DNA from: Marinobacterium sediminicola
GTDB taxonomy: Bacteria; Pseudomonadota; Gammaproteobacteria; Pseudomonadales; Balneatricaceae
Length of the DNA: 64,000 nt
NCBI RefSeq assembly: GCF_022343685.1
Contig: NZ_CP092123.1
Span: forward strand, 2,170,001-2,234,000
Direction of reading: 5' to 3'
A program made the translations under genes and the position numbers. The stretch's first letter is position 1, and every line of letters begins with the position of its first letter. Shown piece after piece: positions 33,758-43,507 of this stretch. The notes beneath the pieces are model-generated. The model worked only from the letters and a program-made list of their open reading frames with translations, did no database searches and had not been told where the DNA came from.

Positions 33758-34591
33758 TCAGCGCGGCTTCAGCCGGTCGCAATCGGGTTTGCGTCCAGAC
33801 GCTCTCGCCTGCTGATAAACTGGCATGTACTGCTCCACCTGAGCATTCAGCTGCTGAATACGGGTATTGGGAGCGGGATGCGTTGACAGCAGTTCAGGAG
33901 GCGTTGCGCCGCCCTTTTGTCCCATCTTTTGCCAAAGCGTGGTCGCCTCTCGTGGATCAAACCCTGCCTGCGCCATCAACGCTTGCCCGAGTGTATCCGC
34001 CTCGGATTCATGCTGGCGGCTGTATGGCAGCAGAATGCCATACTGCGCCCCCAAGCCCAGTGCCAGAATCGCCGCCTGCTGGGTTTTGGAGTCCACCCGG
34101 TCGGCCATGGCGATGGTGGCTGCAGCCATGCCCAACTGGGTCAGCATCTGCTGGCTCATGCGTGCATTGCCGTGCTGCGCCAGCACATGTGACACCTCGT
34201 GACCGATCACCGACGCCAACTGATGCTGGTTATCCGTCATCTTGAGCATACCGGTATAGACACCGATTTTGCCACCGGGCAGCGCAAAGGCATTGACCGC
34301 CTCATCCTTGAATACAACCAGCTCCCAGTCTTGAGGCGCATAGCCATACTCCCCGGGCACCTCCATGACGATGGCATCGGCCACACACTGAACATAACGA
34401 TTCACCCGAGTATCGTCTTCGACGGAGAGCTTCTCCTTCATCTGCTCAAAGGATTGGGTCCCCATTGCGTTCATCTGTGCCGGTGAGTTGAGCAACAGCG
34501 TCTTCTGGCCAGTGGGTGATACCGCGCAACCCGCCGCAGTCATCGACAGCAAAGTGACCAAACCGATTCGTTTCAGCATACCTGCAACCAT
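33758..34591 (-). CDS. M48 family metalloprotease lipoprotein
   Basis: A 277-residue zinc protease anchored as a lipoprotein (MTAAGC, lipidated Cys22). The zinc-binding HEVSH lies in ASVIGHEVSHVLAQHG and the third ligand Glu in HESEADTLG. FALPGGKIGVYTGML is typical of the group that includes LoiP and YcaL, which degrade misfolded outer-membrane proteins. ATG at 34589-34591 is six bases after GAGGGGA; upstream in-frame codons are not conserved. It is convergent with purC and divergent from the YdhR-like gene. Confidence 0.92.
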   Translation of the reverse strand: MVAGMLKRIGLVTLLSMTAAGCAVSPTGQKTLLLNSPAQMNAMGTQSFEQMKEKLSVEDDTRVNRYVQCVADAIVMEVPGEYGYAPQDWELVVFKDEAVNAFALPGGKIGVYTGMLKMTDNQHQLASVIGHEVSHVLAQHGNARMSQQMLTQLGMAAATIAMADRVDSKTQQAAILALGLGAQYGILLPYSRQHESEADTLGQALMAQAGFDPREATTLWQKMGQKGGATPPELLSTHPAPNTRIQQLNAQVEQYMPVYQQARASGRKPDCDRLKPR

Positions 34592-34692
34592 AGATTCCCC
34601 TCTCTTCCTGCCTGAGCAGGAGTGCACTCCTGTTGTTGTCGCAACAGCCGAAGATCACTATGCTTGGGCAAGCATTATCAGTGGAGTCTAAT

Positions 34693-35019
34693 ATGGCTGT
34701 TATCTTGCAGATCGATTTTACCATGCCTGCCGAGATGCTCGGTGAAAACCTGACCAACGCAGCGCGCGAACTGGCAGAGTCGATCAATCAGGAACCGGGA
34801 TTCATCTCCAAGATCTGGACCGAAAATGCAGCAACCGGCGAAGCAGGCGGTATCTATCACTTTACTGACAGGGCCTCGGCGCAGGCCTATCTGGAGATGC
34901 ACTCGAAACGAGTGGAAGCGATGGGTGCAGAACAGATTCGCAGCCGCATCTTCGACATTAACGAGACACTGACTGCCATCAACGCAGGTCAGACAGGAAA
35001 AGGCCAGCCCGGACACTAG
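34693..35019 (+). CDS. YdhR-like putative monooxygenase
   Basis: A 108-residue dimeric alpha-beta barrel protein of the YdhR family. Matching features are MAVILQIDFTMP, EPGFISKIWTEN and GGIYHFTDRASAQAYLEMH. ATG at 34693 has GGAG eight bases upstream; 20 earlier in-frame codons encode nothing family-like. YdhR proteins are thought to oxygenate or bind small aromatic molecules, with limited evidence. The stop codon lies within the stem of the following terminator. Confidence 0.85.
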   Translation: MAVILQIDFTMPAEMLGENLTNAARELAESINQEPGFISKIWTENAATGEAGGIYHFTDRASAQAYLEMHSKRVEAMGAEQIRSRIFDINETLTAINAGQTGKGQPGH

Positions 35020-35032
35020 TGTCCGGCTGGCC
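35002..35032 (-). terminator. Terminator of etfA overlapping the 3' end of the YdhR-like gene
   Basis: GGCCAGC-CGGACAC and GTGTCCGG-CTGGCC pair almost perfectly around TA. On the minus strand the stem is followed by TTTT, giving a proper terminator for the etfBA transcript. The stem contains the stop codon of the convergent gene. Confidence 0.8.
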
Positions 35033-35039
35033 AGTCACA

Positions 35040-35969
35040 TTAGAGGCGGTTTTCCAGTTCGGGGACCGCTTCGAACAGGTCTGCAACCAGACCGTAGTCA
35101 GCCACCTGGAAGATCGGCGCCTCCTCATCCTTGTTAATCGCCACGATCACCTTGGAGTCCTTCATACCGGCCAGATGCTGGATGGCACCCGAAATACCAA
35201 CGGCGATGTAGAGTTCAGGTGCAACCATCTTGCCGGTCTGTCCCACCTGCATGTCATTGGGCACGAAGCCGGCGTCAACGGCGGCACGAGAAGCCCCCAC
35301 CGCAGCGCCCAGCTTGTCTGCCACCTTGTTCAGCAACTCGAAGTTTTCACCGTTACCCATACCGCGACCACCGGAAATCACGACAGAGGCTGCGGTCAGT
35401 TCGGGACGATCCGACTTGGCCAGCTCTTCACCGACGAAGCTCACATCCGCATGCTGGTGGACAGCACCACAGGCTTCAATCACCGCGCTGCCGCCAGCCG
35501 CTTCAGCCGCGTCAAAGGCTGTGCCACGAACGGTCATCACTTTTACAGCGTCTGCGGACTTGACGGTTGCGATAGCGTTACCGGCATAGATCGGACGCTT
35601 AAAGGTATCCGCGGCTTCCACCGAAATGATGTCGGACAGCTGATTCACGCCCAGCAGTGCCGCCACACGCGGGGCGATGTTTTTACCGGTTGTTGTACCC
35701 GGTGCCAGGATGTGGCTGTAGCCGTCAGCCAGCTCTACGACCAGCTTGCTGACGTTTTCGGCCAACTGGTGTGCATAGGCCGCATTGTCAGCCAGAATCA
35801 CCTTGCGAACTCCGCCAATGGTAGCTGCTGCCTCTGCAGCCCCCTGAGCATTTTCACCGGCCACCAGCAGGTCGATATCACCGCCGATCTGCTGAGCAGC
35901 GGTCACCAGATTCAAAGTAACCGGCTTCAGGGACTGGTTATCATGTTCGGTAATAATCAGAATGCTCAT
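35040..35969 (-). CDS. etfA: Electron transfer flavoprotein alpha subunit
   Basis: A 309-residue ETF alpha subunit. The C-terminal FAD-binding region is clear: [41 protein letters not shown] and [10 protein letters not shown]. With EtfB it carries electrons from acyl-CoA dehydrogenases to ETF:ubiquinone oxidoreductase. Its start overlaps the etfB stop by 4 bases. The acyl-CoA dehydrogenases and gcdH further along the window are likely electron donors. Confidence 0.97.
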   Translation of the reverse strand: MSILIITEHDNQSLKPVTLNLVTAAQQIGGDIDLLVAGENAQGAAEAAATIGGVRKVILADNAAYAHQLAENVSKLVVELADGYSHILAPGTTTGKNIAPRVAALLGVNQLSDIISVEAADTFKRPIYAGNAIATVKSADAVKVMTVRGTAFDAAEAAGGSAVIEACGAVHQHADVSFVGEELAKSDRPELTAASVVISGGRGMGNGENFELLNKVADKLGAAVGASRAAVDAGFVPNDMQVGQTGKMVAPELYIAVGISGAIQHLAGMKDSKVIVAINKDEEAPIFQVADYGLVADLFEAVPELENRL

Positions 35970-36718
35970 GCGACCACCTTTGCTTCGTTACGCAGTTTGT
36001 CCACCAACTCTTCAACAGAGCTGACCTTGATACCCGCCTGACGCTCGGCCGGCGGTTCTACGCTGACCAGTTCAACACCCGCAGCCAGCTGGGCACCCAG
36101 CTCTTCCGGGGTTTTCACATCCAGCGGTTTCTTCTTCGCTTTCATGATGTTGGGCAAAGATGCGTAACGCGGCTCATTCAGACGCAGGTCGGTGGTGACC
36201 ACAGCCGGCAGTTTCAGGCTCAGGGTCTGCAGGCCGCCGTCAACTTCACGGGTGACCTTCAGGGTTTCACCCTCTACAACCACTTCGGAGGCAAAGGTCG
36301 CCTGCGGGCGATCCATCAACGCCGCCAGCATCTGACCGGTCTGGTTGTTATCGGAATCGATCGCCTGCTTGCCCAGCAGGATCAGGTCAGCGGACTCTTC
36401 CTCGGCAATCTTCTGCAGGATACGCGCGACCGACAGGGAGTCGAGCTGATCCGCCGCTTCCACCTGGATGGCGCGATCAGCGCCCAGTGCCAGTGCGGTG
36501 CGCAGTTGCTCCTGGCAGGACTTGCTGCCGATGGACACAACCACCACTTCAGAAGCGGTACCTGCTTCTTTCAGGCGCACCGCTTCTTCAACGGCGATCT
36601 CACAGAAAGGGTTCAGGGCCATTTTGACATTGGCCAGATCGACATCGGAGCGGTCAGACTTGACGCGCACCTTGACGTTGTAGTCGATCACTCGCTTGAC
36701 GGCTACCAGTACTTTCAT
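35966..36718 (-). CDS. etfB: Electron transfer flavoprotein beta subunit
   Basis: A 250-residue ETF beta subunit with [20 protein letters not shown] at the start and the signature [19 protein letters not shown], plus [17 protein letters not shown] for the AMP site. It is translationally coupled to etfA. The acyl-CoA synthetase gene is 85 bases upstream on the same strand, separated by a small hairpin (GGCCC-GAAA-GGGCC), so the three may form one operon with partial attenuation. Confidence 0.97.
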   Translation of the reverse strand: MKVLVAVKRVIDYNVKVRVKSDRSDVDLANVKMALNPFCEIAVEEAVRLKEAGTASEVVVVSIGSKSCQEQLRTALALGADRAIQVEAADQLDSLSVARILQKIAEEESADLILLGKQAIDSDNNQTGQMLAALMDRPQATFASEVVVEGETLKVTREVDGGLQTLSLKLPAVVTTDLRLNEPRYASLPNIMKAKKKPLDVKTPEELGAQLAAGVELVSVEPPAERQAGIKVSSVEELVDKLRNEAKVVA

Positions 36719-36752
36719 CGTTATTACCTTTTTAATCTATTCGGCTGGAAAA

Positions 36753-36770
36753 GGTGGCCCTTTCGGGCCT
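36753..36770 (-). terminator. Small hairpin between the acyl-CoA synthetase gene and etfB
   Basis: GGCCC-GAAA-GGGCC on the minus strand, followed by ACCTTTT. The stem is only five pairs, so it probably attenuates or processes the transcript and does not stop it fully. Confidence 0.4.
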
Positions 36771-36803
36771 AAAGGCTCACTCAGAGAACCTGTTCCTGAT
36801 TGC

Positions 36804-38456
36804 TCAGTCCGAGGCAACTTCTTCAGCCGCCTGCTTGCGCAGGAGAAAACGCTGGATCTTGCCACTGGAGGTTTTGGGCAGATCCGTTACAAATTCGATT
36901 TCACGCGGGAAGGCATGAGTCGACAGACGGTTACGTACATGTTGCTGCAGCTCTTCAGCCAGCTTTTCATCGGCATCAAACTGCGGGTGAACAACCACGT
37001 AGGCCTTGACGATGGCGCCACGCTTATCATCCGGCTTGCCCACGACTGCACTTTCAACCACAGCTTCGTGCTCCAGCAGGGTGCTTTCCACGTCCGCCGG
37101 GCCGATGCGGTAGCCTGCAGACGCAATAATGTCGTCATCACGTCCCGTGTAGGAGTGAGAGCCGTCACCATTGCTGATCACCACGTCACCGGTCAGGTAG
37201 TACTTGCCGTGATACGGGCTCTTCTCGCCCCAGGTGTACCCCTGGAAAAAGTACAGCGGTGAATTCTCCATGTCGATCGCCAGCTCACCGCTCTCGCCCG
37301 GACCCACTTCGTTGAAATCGGCGTCCAGCGCGACCAGACGGTAGCCCGGCAACTGGTATCCCATGCTGGCATCACGGAACTCATGATCCAGCTCGTGGAA
37401 GTTGGCCGAGGTCATGCCGGTTTCAGTCTGACCATACTGGTCACACACGAGGCAGCCAAAGGCACGCTGCACCCAGGACACGATTTCCGGGTTAAGCGGT
37501 TCGCCGGCACTGTTGGCTACACGCAGATCGATCTCCGGATAGTTCTTCAGCAGGGCATCATTGGCCTTCAGCATGCGGTATGCGGTTGGCGCAGCCGCCA
37601 GATTGGTGATCTTGTACTTGCGCAGGAACTCGAAGGTGTTGTCAGCGGTAAAGCCCGCTTCATTGAAGTGCGTCGTGCAGCCCAGCAGCAGCGGACCCAC
37701 CACGGCATAGTACAGTCCGTAAGCCCAGCCCGGATCAGCCACGTTCCAGAAGTTGTCGCTGTCGCGCAGGCCGATGGCATAGCGCATGTACACATAAAAT
37801 GCTGGCAGCGCCTTGGCCGGTACGGTGACGCCCTTGGACTTGCCGGTGGTGCCAGAGGTAAACATCTGCAGGAAGGGATCTTCGGCGCCGATCTTGACCG
37901 GCTCGAACTGGTCAGACTGCTGATCCAGAGTCTGATGGAACAGGAAGTCAGCGGCTCCCGCCAGCTCATGACCGTCTTCGGCGACCAGCATGGTCTTGGG
38001 CAGACCATTCACATCCGCCAGCTTGGACCACTGCTCCGGGTTGGTGATGATCAGTTTGGTATCGGCCTTCTGTACGCGATACTCGATGGCACCGGGACCA
38101 AAGGCGGTAAACATCGGCTGATAGACTGCACCGGCACGCAGAGCACCCAGTACGGCGACCATCAGTTCCGGAGTACGCGTCAGCAACGCTGAAATGCGAT
38201 CGCCCTTGCCGATACCCTGAGACTTGAGGAAGTTGGCAAACTGAGCCGAGCGTTTCATCAGCTCGACAAAGGTCATTTCACCCGAAGTGCCATCTACCAG
38301 CTCATAGCGCAGGGCTACCTTGGCGGGATCATTCGCCCAACGGTCGCAGATCTCCTCACAGACGTTAAGACCTTCGTTAAAATCACCCACGAAGTTCTGT
38401 ATGATCGACTCCGGCGTGAAGTCTTTGATGAAGTCGTTGTAGCTGATTTTATCCAT
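36804..38456 (-). CDS. Acyl-CoA synthetase (AMP-forming), medium-chain type
   Basis: A 550-residue ANL-superfamily ligase. Motifs are MFTSGTTGKSKGVTV (P-loop), DQYGQTETGM, YYLTGDVV, GRDDDIIASAGYRIGP and LPKTSSGKIQR with the catalytic lysine. It activates a carboxylic acid to the acyl-CoA through an acyl-AMP. The TSGTTGKSKG loop and length fit medium-chain or acetyl/propionyl-like enzymes of the MACS type; the acid is unknown. It sits upstream of etfBA on the same strand and 242 bases from the divergent AraC regulator, which may control it. Confidence 0.9.
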   Translation of the reverse strand: MDKISYNDFIKDFTPESIIQNFVGDFNEGLNVCEEICDRWANDPAKVALRYELVDGTSGEMTFVELMKRSAQFANFLKSQGIGKGDRISALLTRTPELMVAVLGALRAGAVYQPMFTAFGPGAIEYRVQKADTKLIITNPEQWSKLADVNGLPKTMLVAEDGHELAGAADFLFHQTLDQQSDQFEPVKIGAEDPFLQMFTSGTTGKSKGVTVPAKALPAFYVYMRYAIGLRDSDNFWNVADPGWAYGLYYAVVGPLLLGCTTHFNEAGFTADNTFEFLRKYKITNLAAAPTAYRMLKANDALLKNYPEIDLRVANSAGEPLNPEIVSWVQRAFGCLVCDQYGQTETGMTSANFHELDHEFRDASMGYQLPGYRLVALDADFNEVGPGESGELAIDMENSPLYFFQGYTWGEKSPYHGKYYLTGDVVISNGDGSHSYTGRDDDIIASAGYRIGPADVESTLLEHEAVVESAVVGKPDDKRGAIVKAYVVVHPQFDADEKLAEELQQHVRNRLSTHAFPREIEFVTDLPKTSSGKIQRFLLRKQAAEEVASD

Positions 38457-38698
38457 ACTGAAACCTGTTTATTTTTCTAATGGGGCTGCCATCTTCCTGA
38501 CATGTGGCACGCGCAGCAGCTGGACAACGAACAAGGGAATTCCCTTATTCATCGCTTGTGATCGCAGGTTAATGCAATCGTCGGTGGCAACAGAATGACA
38601 ACTTCCGACAGATAAATTGACATTTTTTGCAACTCGGATTCGTCGACTAATTCGTTGATTTAAACCCATCAAACTTCTCAGGCCCGGCAATCGCAACC

Positions 38699-39703
38699 AT
38701 GAAAAATTTGACCTTCTCATCCCACTACGCCCGTGCCCTCCTGCACGGCCCCCGGACGCAAGGTCTAGATATCGACGCCCTGCTGGACGCCTGCCAGATC
38801 GATCATGACGTCATCAGCCAGCCCAAGGCACGAATTCGTACCGGTCAGTTCATTCACCTCTTCCGACTGATCTGGCGGGAGTTGAACGACGAGTTCATGG
38901 GCCGCACCTCCGCACCCGTCCGTATCGGTCATTTTCATTTAATGGGATCGCTGGTGGTCCACTGTGCCAATCTCGAAGAAGTGATCCGCCAGAGCATCCG
39001 CTGCTACCGGCTGTTTTCGGATGATATCGAGATTCGCCTGAATCTGGAGGGAGAGGAAGCAGAGCTGAGCCTGATCCACCACCACCCCGAACTGGACCCG
39101 GACAGCTTCCTGGCCGAGTGGCTGCTGATGGTCTGGCACCGTCTGATCGGCTGGCTGATCGGCCGCAAGATCGTGCTCAGCCGTGCTCATTTCAGCCACC
39201 CCCTGCCGGCCCATTTTGACGAGTACCGATTTATCTACCCCTGCAAATGCCACTTCGAGCAGCCTCGCAACAGTATCTTCTTCAGCAAGAACTACCTGAG
39301 CATGCCGGTCACGCGAACGCCCGCCGAGCTGGACGAGTTCATTCTCAGCTCACCACGTGACCTGCTGATCTGGACTGTGGAAGATGACAGCCTGACCACG
39401 CGAGTGCGAGGCCTGCTCGAGAGCTTCGATGAAGGTGGCCTGCCGAACCTCGACTGGGTATCCGACCAGTTGCACACGACCTCCTACACGCTGTCCCGCA
39501 AACTCAAGGCAGAAGGCACGTCCTATCAGGCAATCAAGGACAACCTGCGCCGTGACCAGGCCATCATCATGCTGACACGGCAAAACCTGAGCATCAGTGA
39601 CATCTCCAGCCAACTGGGGTTTGCCGAGCCCGGCGCCTTCTCGCGCGCATTCAAGCACTGGACCGGTGTCAGCCCCCTGGCCTACCGCAAACAGGAAGCC
39701 TGA
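38699..39703 (+). CDS. AraC-family transcriptional regulator
   Basis: A 334-residue regulator with an N-terminal arabinose-binding-like domain (PF12625 type, about residues 20-215) and a C-terminal double helix-turn-helix (LDWVSDQLHTTSYTLSRKLK, then ISDISSQLGFAEPGAFSRAF and WTGVSPLAYR). The architecture matches OruR/ArgR-like activators of amino-acid or lipid catabolism. It is divergent from the acyl-CoA synthetase gene. The shared 242-base region holds a perfect palindrome AAGGGAATTCCCTT (38534-38547) and two ATTCGT copies 12 bases apart (from about 38638), possible operators. Its 3' end overlaps the convergent LysR gene by 22 bases. Confidence 0.92.
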   Translation: MKNLTFSSHYARALLHGPRTQGLDIDALLDACQIDHDVISQPKARIRTGQFIHLFRLIWRELNDEFMGRTSAPVRIGHFHLMGSLVVHCANLEEVIRQSIRCYRLFSDDIEIRLNLEGEEAELSLIHHHPELDPDSFLAEWLLMVWHRLIGWLIGRKIVLSRAHFSHPLPAHFDEYRFIYPCKCHFEQPRNSIFFSKNYLSMPVTRTPAELDEFILSSPRDLLIWTVEDDSLTTRVRGLLESFDEGGLPNLDWVSDQLHTTSYTLSRKLKAEGTSYQAIKDNLRRDQAIIMLTRQNLSISDISSQLGFAEPGAFSRAFKHWTGVSPLAYRKQEA

Positions 39704-40587
39704 GACTCGCCTAGTACCCGCAGGGCGAGATCGACAAAACAGCGCACTTCAGGCAGGTCGGATCGACTTTTCAGCCAAACCACGTGTTCGGTAATCGCTT
39801 CGGCAGCCTCGGCGATGGGAACCACCGCGTACTCGCCCTGAGCAGGAATATCGCCCTTGAAAGCGAAGCCCACCCCAAGGCCGTGAGCCACCGCTTCGCA
39901 AATATCGGTTCTGGAATCGATCCAGATGCTGGATTTCAACGCCAAACCCTCCTGCTGGATCAGGCGATCAAGCAGCTGTTGGGTGTAGGAATAGCGGCGA
40001 GAAAAGATCAGCGACTCATCCTGGAGTTGATGCAACGACAGGCGGGATAACCCCGCCAGAGGATGCGTGCTAGGCAATATCGCGACCAGGTGATGGTCAC
40101 GATAGGCAAGCCTGGAGAGTTGTCGATCATCCCAGTGCATCGGGAACAGGCCGATATCCACCTCGCGATTGGCCAGCACCTTGAAGCACTCGTCTGTCGT
40201 GGCGGTATGCAGCTTCAGCGACACCTCAGGGTACTCGCGCACAAAACGTGCGATCAGCGGCATGAATACCAGTGGCGAAGCCGTCGCCAGCCGTATCTCT
40301 TCCAGACTGGATGCACTGCCGGGCTTGATCAGCGCACGTACGTTATGGTCAAGCTCGGCAAACTGAGCCGTGATGCGGTACAGTCGCTGGCCCAGTTCCG
40401 TCAGACGCACGCCATGACTGACCCGCTCCAGCAAGGGACCCTTGAAACGCGCTTCCAGTTTACGCATCTGCGCCGTCACCGCCGGCTGGCTAACACCCAA
40501 CTGTTGAGCAGCACGGGTGAAGTTGCCCGCTGAGACCACGGCATTAAAGGCGCGCACCTCCGGCAGCGAAAGGTCCGCGTCACGCAT
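39682..40587 (-). CDS. LysR-family regulator of the importer/phosphatase operon
   Basis: A 301-residue LysR protein. The N-terminal winged helix is clear (VRAFNAVVSAGNFTRAAQQL, GVSQPAVTAQMRKLE) and the effector domain spans about 90-295. It is the last gene of the minus-strand operon. ATG at 40585-40587 overlaps the stop of the ATPase gene by 8 bases, and GAGG lies nine bases upstream; an ATG 15 bases earlier is possible. The N-terminus resembles regulators of phosphonate and cysteine metabolism, but not closely enough to name. It probably senses the transported compound. Confidence 0.9.
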   Translation of the reverse strand: MRDADLSLPEVRAFNAVVSAGNFTRAAQQLGVSQPAVTAQMRKLEARFKGPLLERVSHGVRLTELGQRLYRITAQFAELDHNVRALIKPGSASSLEEIRLATASPLVFMPLIARFVREYPEVSLKLHTATTDECFKVLANREVDIGLFPMHWDDRQLSRLAYRDHHLVAILPSTHPLAGLSRLSLHQLQDESLIFSRRYSYTQQLLDRLIQQEGLALKSSIWIDSRTDICEAVAHGLGVGFAFKGDIPAQGEYAVVPIAEAAEAITEHVVWLKSRSDLPEVRCFVDLALRVLGESQASCLR

Positions 40588-42268
40588 GGGCTCCAGCCTC
40601 ATTCGAAACCACTGAGTTCATCTGTCCCGGACGCCGCAGTGTTGGAATGGCGCCGATCAGGGCACGGGTGTAGGGCTGCTGCGGCTGCAGGAAGATCTGC
40701 TGTACGCTGCCCTCTTCCACAAGCCGGCCATGCTGCATCACACAGACATGATCACAGAGATTGGCAACTACACTGAGATCATGGGAGATGAACAGGATGG
40801 TCAGCCCCATTTCGTCGCGCAGTGACTTGAGCAGCCCCAGAATTTCGGCCTGTATGGATACGTCCAGCGCCGCAACCGCCTCATCGGCGACGAGGAAACG
40901 CGGGTTGACCACCAGCGCACGCGCAATACTGATCCGCTGCCGCTGCCCCCCCGAAAAGGCATGCGGAAATCGACGCAGATGGCTCACTTCAATGTGGCAG
41001 CGTTTGGCCACCTCGATCACCCGCTGGTCGATTTCCTCACGATTACGGCACAGCCCCAGCGCCTGCAAGGGCTCTGCGATGATATCACGCACCGTCATGC
41101 GCGGATTCAGAGAGCTGTAGGGGTCCTGAAACACCAGCTGCGCGACTCTGGCCAGCTCTTTGCGCTTGATTTTGCGTCCCGCCCCCAGTCTGATTGGGGT
41201 TTCAAGATGGTAGTGAACTTCGCCCGCGGACACCGGTGCTGCGCCCAGCAGCGCCTTGCCCAGCGAGGTTTTACCGGACCCGCTCTCCCCGACCAGACCG
41301 ATGATCTGCCCGGCCGGCAGCTCCAGATTCATCTGCGGTACTGCCTTGAAAGGCAACTGCCCCGCACCGCTGGCCGGATAGGTGATCGACAGGTCACGAA
41401 TGCTGACCAGCGGCTCAGGCCGGTGCGCCGGTGACGGTGGCAGCGCTTCCAGATGCGGCAGCGCATCCAGCAAGCGACGGGTGTATTCATGCTGAGGGGC
41501 AAACAGCACACGATCACAGCTGCCGGCTTCAACCACTTCGCCCCGTTTCATCACCGTCAGGTTGTCAGCGATGCGCGAAATCACCCCAAGATCATGGGTG
41601 ATAAACAGCATCGCCATGCCGAACTGCTCACGCAACTCCAGCATCAGCTCCAGCACCTGTGCCTGCACGGTGACATCCAGCGCAGTCGTCGGTTCGTCGG
41701 CGATCAGCAACCGGGGCCGAGTCGACAGCGCCATGGCGATCATCGCCCGCTGACGCATGCCCCCCGAGAGTTCAAACACATACTGGTCGAAGCGCCGCTC
41801 CGGCTCCCGGATACCCACTCGCTCGAACAGCTCGATCCCCTGCCGGCGAGCGCTGGCATAGTCCACGCCGGTATGCAGCTGGAGCGTCTCGACAATCTGA
41901 TCACCGATACGAATGGCCGGTGCAAAGCTCGCCATCGGCTCCTGAAAGATCATCGATACCTGACCGCCACGGACCAGACGCAGGTCGCGGCCATGAAGCC
42001 CCATGACATCCACGGGGCGCTCGCCATCGTGCAGACGAATGCGGCTTTCGGGTGTCAGCTCGGCGTTACCGGGCAGCATGCGCATGATGCTCTTGGCCGT
42101 AATCGACTTGCCGGACCCGCTCTCACCGACGAGCCCCATCACCTCACCGGGCTGCAGGCTCAGATTGAGATTGCTTACGGCCCGGTGCACACCTTCCGGC
42201 GTGTGGAAATCGATGCCCAGATCACGAATCTCGAGCAAGGGGGCGGAAATTCTCTCGTTGATGCTCAT
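40580..42268 (-). CDS. YejF-like ABC transporter ATPase (two fused ATPase domains)
   Basis: A 562-residue protein with two complete ATPase cassettes. The first has GESGSGKSITAK, LSGGMRQRAMIAMAL and LLIADEPTTALDV. The second has GESGSGKTSLGK, FSGGQRQRISIARAL and FLVADEAVAALDV. This tandem form is that of YejF and other peptide/nickel importers. It overlaps the permease gene upstream by 4 bases and the LysR gene downstream by 8. Confidence 0.94.
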   Translation of the reverse strand: MSINERISAPLLEIRDLGIDFHTPEGVHRAVSNLNLSLQPGEVMGLVGESGSGKSITAKSIMRMLPGNAELTPESRIRLHDGERPVDVMGLHGRDLRLVRGGQVSMIFQEPMASFAPAIRIGDQIVETLQLHTGVDYASARRQGIELFERVGIREPERRFDQYVFELSGGMRQRAMIAMALSTRPRLLIADEPTTALDVTVQAQVLELMLELREQFGMAMLFITHDLGVISRIADNLTVMKRGEVVEAGSCDRVLFAPQHEYTRRLLDALPHLEALPPSPAHRPEPLVSIRDLSITYPASGAGQLPFKAVPQMNLELPAGQIIGLVGESGSGKTSLGKALLGAAPVSAGEVHYHLETPIRLGAGRKIKRKELARVAQLVFQDPYSSLNPRMTVRDIIAEPLQALGLCRNREEIDQRVIEVAKRCHIEVSHLRRFPHAFSGGQRQRISIARALVVNPRFLVADEAVAALDVSIQAEILGLLKSLRDEMGLTILFISHDLSVVANLCDHVCVMQHGRLVEEGSVQQIFLQPQQPYTRALIGAIPTLRRPGQMNSVVSNEAGAHA

Positions 42269-43506
42269 CGCTTGCGCTCCGAATAGGGGTCGGCGGCATC
42301 CCTGAGGGCATCACCGACAAAGACAAAGGCCATGATCAGCAGCACGAACACGCCGACAGGGGCGAACTGCCACACCATGTTTTGCTGAATATCCGGGTCC
42401 TGCGCTTTCTGCAGCAACACACCCAGACTGTTGACCGGCTCGGTCAGACCGAGGCCAAGGAAGCTCAGACTGGTCTCGGCCAGGATCACGTAGGGAAAGT
42501 TGATCAGCGTATCGACAATGATGTAGCTGGAAAAACTGGGCACCAGATGACGCCAGATGATCCGGCTGCTGCTTGCACCCGACAGCTTAGCCGCCATTAC
42601 ATAGTCCTGATTGCGCTCGGTCAGGATATGGGTGCGCAGCCGGCGGCCCAACGCCGCAAAATCCAGCGCGCCGATCACCACCGCGATGGCAAAGTAACGC
42701 TGCACCGGCGTCAGGTCGATCTGGGAAAGGGCCACGGCACAGGCCAGATAGACCGGAATCGGCGGAATCACGCGCACCGCCTCGGTAATCGCCATCAGCA
42801 CCGCATCGACCCTGCCGCCGCAATAGCCACTGACACCCCCTACCAGCAGGGAAACAAAGAGCTTCACTGCCAGCGCCACCAACGCGATGCTGATGGTGAC
42901 CCAGATCGCATGCAGGGTGCGACTGAACACATCCTTGCCGTCTTCATCGGTGCCGAACAGGTGGATTTGTCCCTGATCAACGCCGAACAGGTGCAGATCG
43001 GAGCGAATATCGATGCCCAGCCACTCAATCTTGAGCAAGCTGTACTCCCAGCCTGACACGAAGAAGTGCAGATAGCGGCGCTGGTCGGTCTGTTCCACAA
43101 AACGGTTCTGGCTTGAGGCATTCAGGCTGTCACCGGAGGTGATGGCATCCAGGGCACTCAGGTCACCGCCTGCCAAGGCACTCAAGTCGAATGCCGGAGC
43201 TTCACGGGTATAGGTGTAGGTAAAAGGCCGCCACGAGCAGCCGTTCGCATCGCAAAAATGGATACTCTGGGGCGCACCGCGCCGGTAATCGGGGTTGGCG
43301 CCTTCAATGCCCGGTGCGTTGGGCGAGAAAAACGGTGCGAACAGCCCCATCAGCAGCAACACCGACAGAATGCCGCCGGCGATAACGCCGGTGGTGTTGC
43401 GCATGAAACGGGCACGGATCAGCGCGAACTGCCCGGCCGTATAGTAGGATTCATCAGGAGTCCGAGCCTTGGGCTGACCTCGCCAACGAGCAATCAATGC
43501 ATTCAT
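42265..43506 (-). CDS. YejE-like ABC transporter permease
   Basis: A 413-residue permease. One N-terminal helix (about 40-62) is followed by a long periplasmic loop of about 130 residues, then a membrane domain with the EAA-type motif (KLSGASSSRIIWRHLVPSF). The long loop with FGTDEDGKDVFSR just before the membrane core is typical of YejE/DppC-like inner-membrane components. It starts one base after the end of the other permease gene and overlaps the ATPase by 4 bases. Confidence 0.92.
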   Translation of the reverse strand: MNALIARWRGQPKARTPDESYYTAGQFALIRARFMRNTTGVIAGGILSVLLLMGLFAPFFSPNAPGIEGANPDYRRGAPQSIHFCDANGCSWRPFTYTYTREAPAFDLSALAGGDLSALDAITSGDSLNASSQNRFVEQTDQRRYLHFFVSGWEYSLLKIEWLGIDIRSDLHLFGVDQGQIHLFGTDEDGKDVFSRTLHAIWVTISIALVALAVKLFVSLLVGGVSGYCGGRVDAVLMAITEAVRVIPPIPVYLACAVALSQIDLTPVQRYFAIAVVIGALDFAALGRRLRTHILTERNQDYVMAAKLSGASSSRIIWRHLVPSFSSYIIVDTLINFPYVILAETSLSFLGLGLTEPVNSLGVLLQKAQDPDIQQNMVWQFAPVGVFVLLIMAFVFVGDALRDAADPYSERKR

Positions 43507-43507
43507 C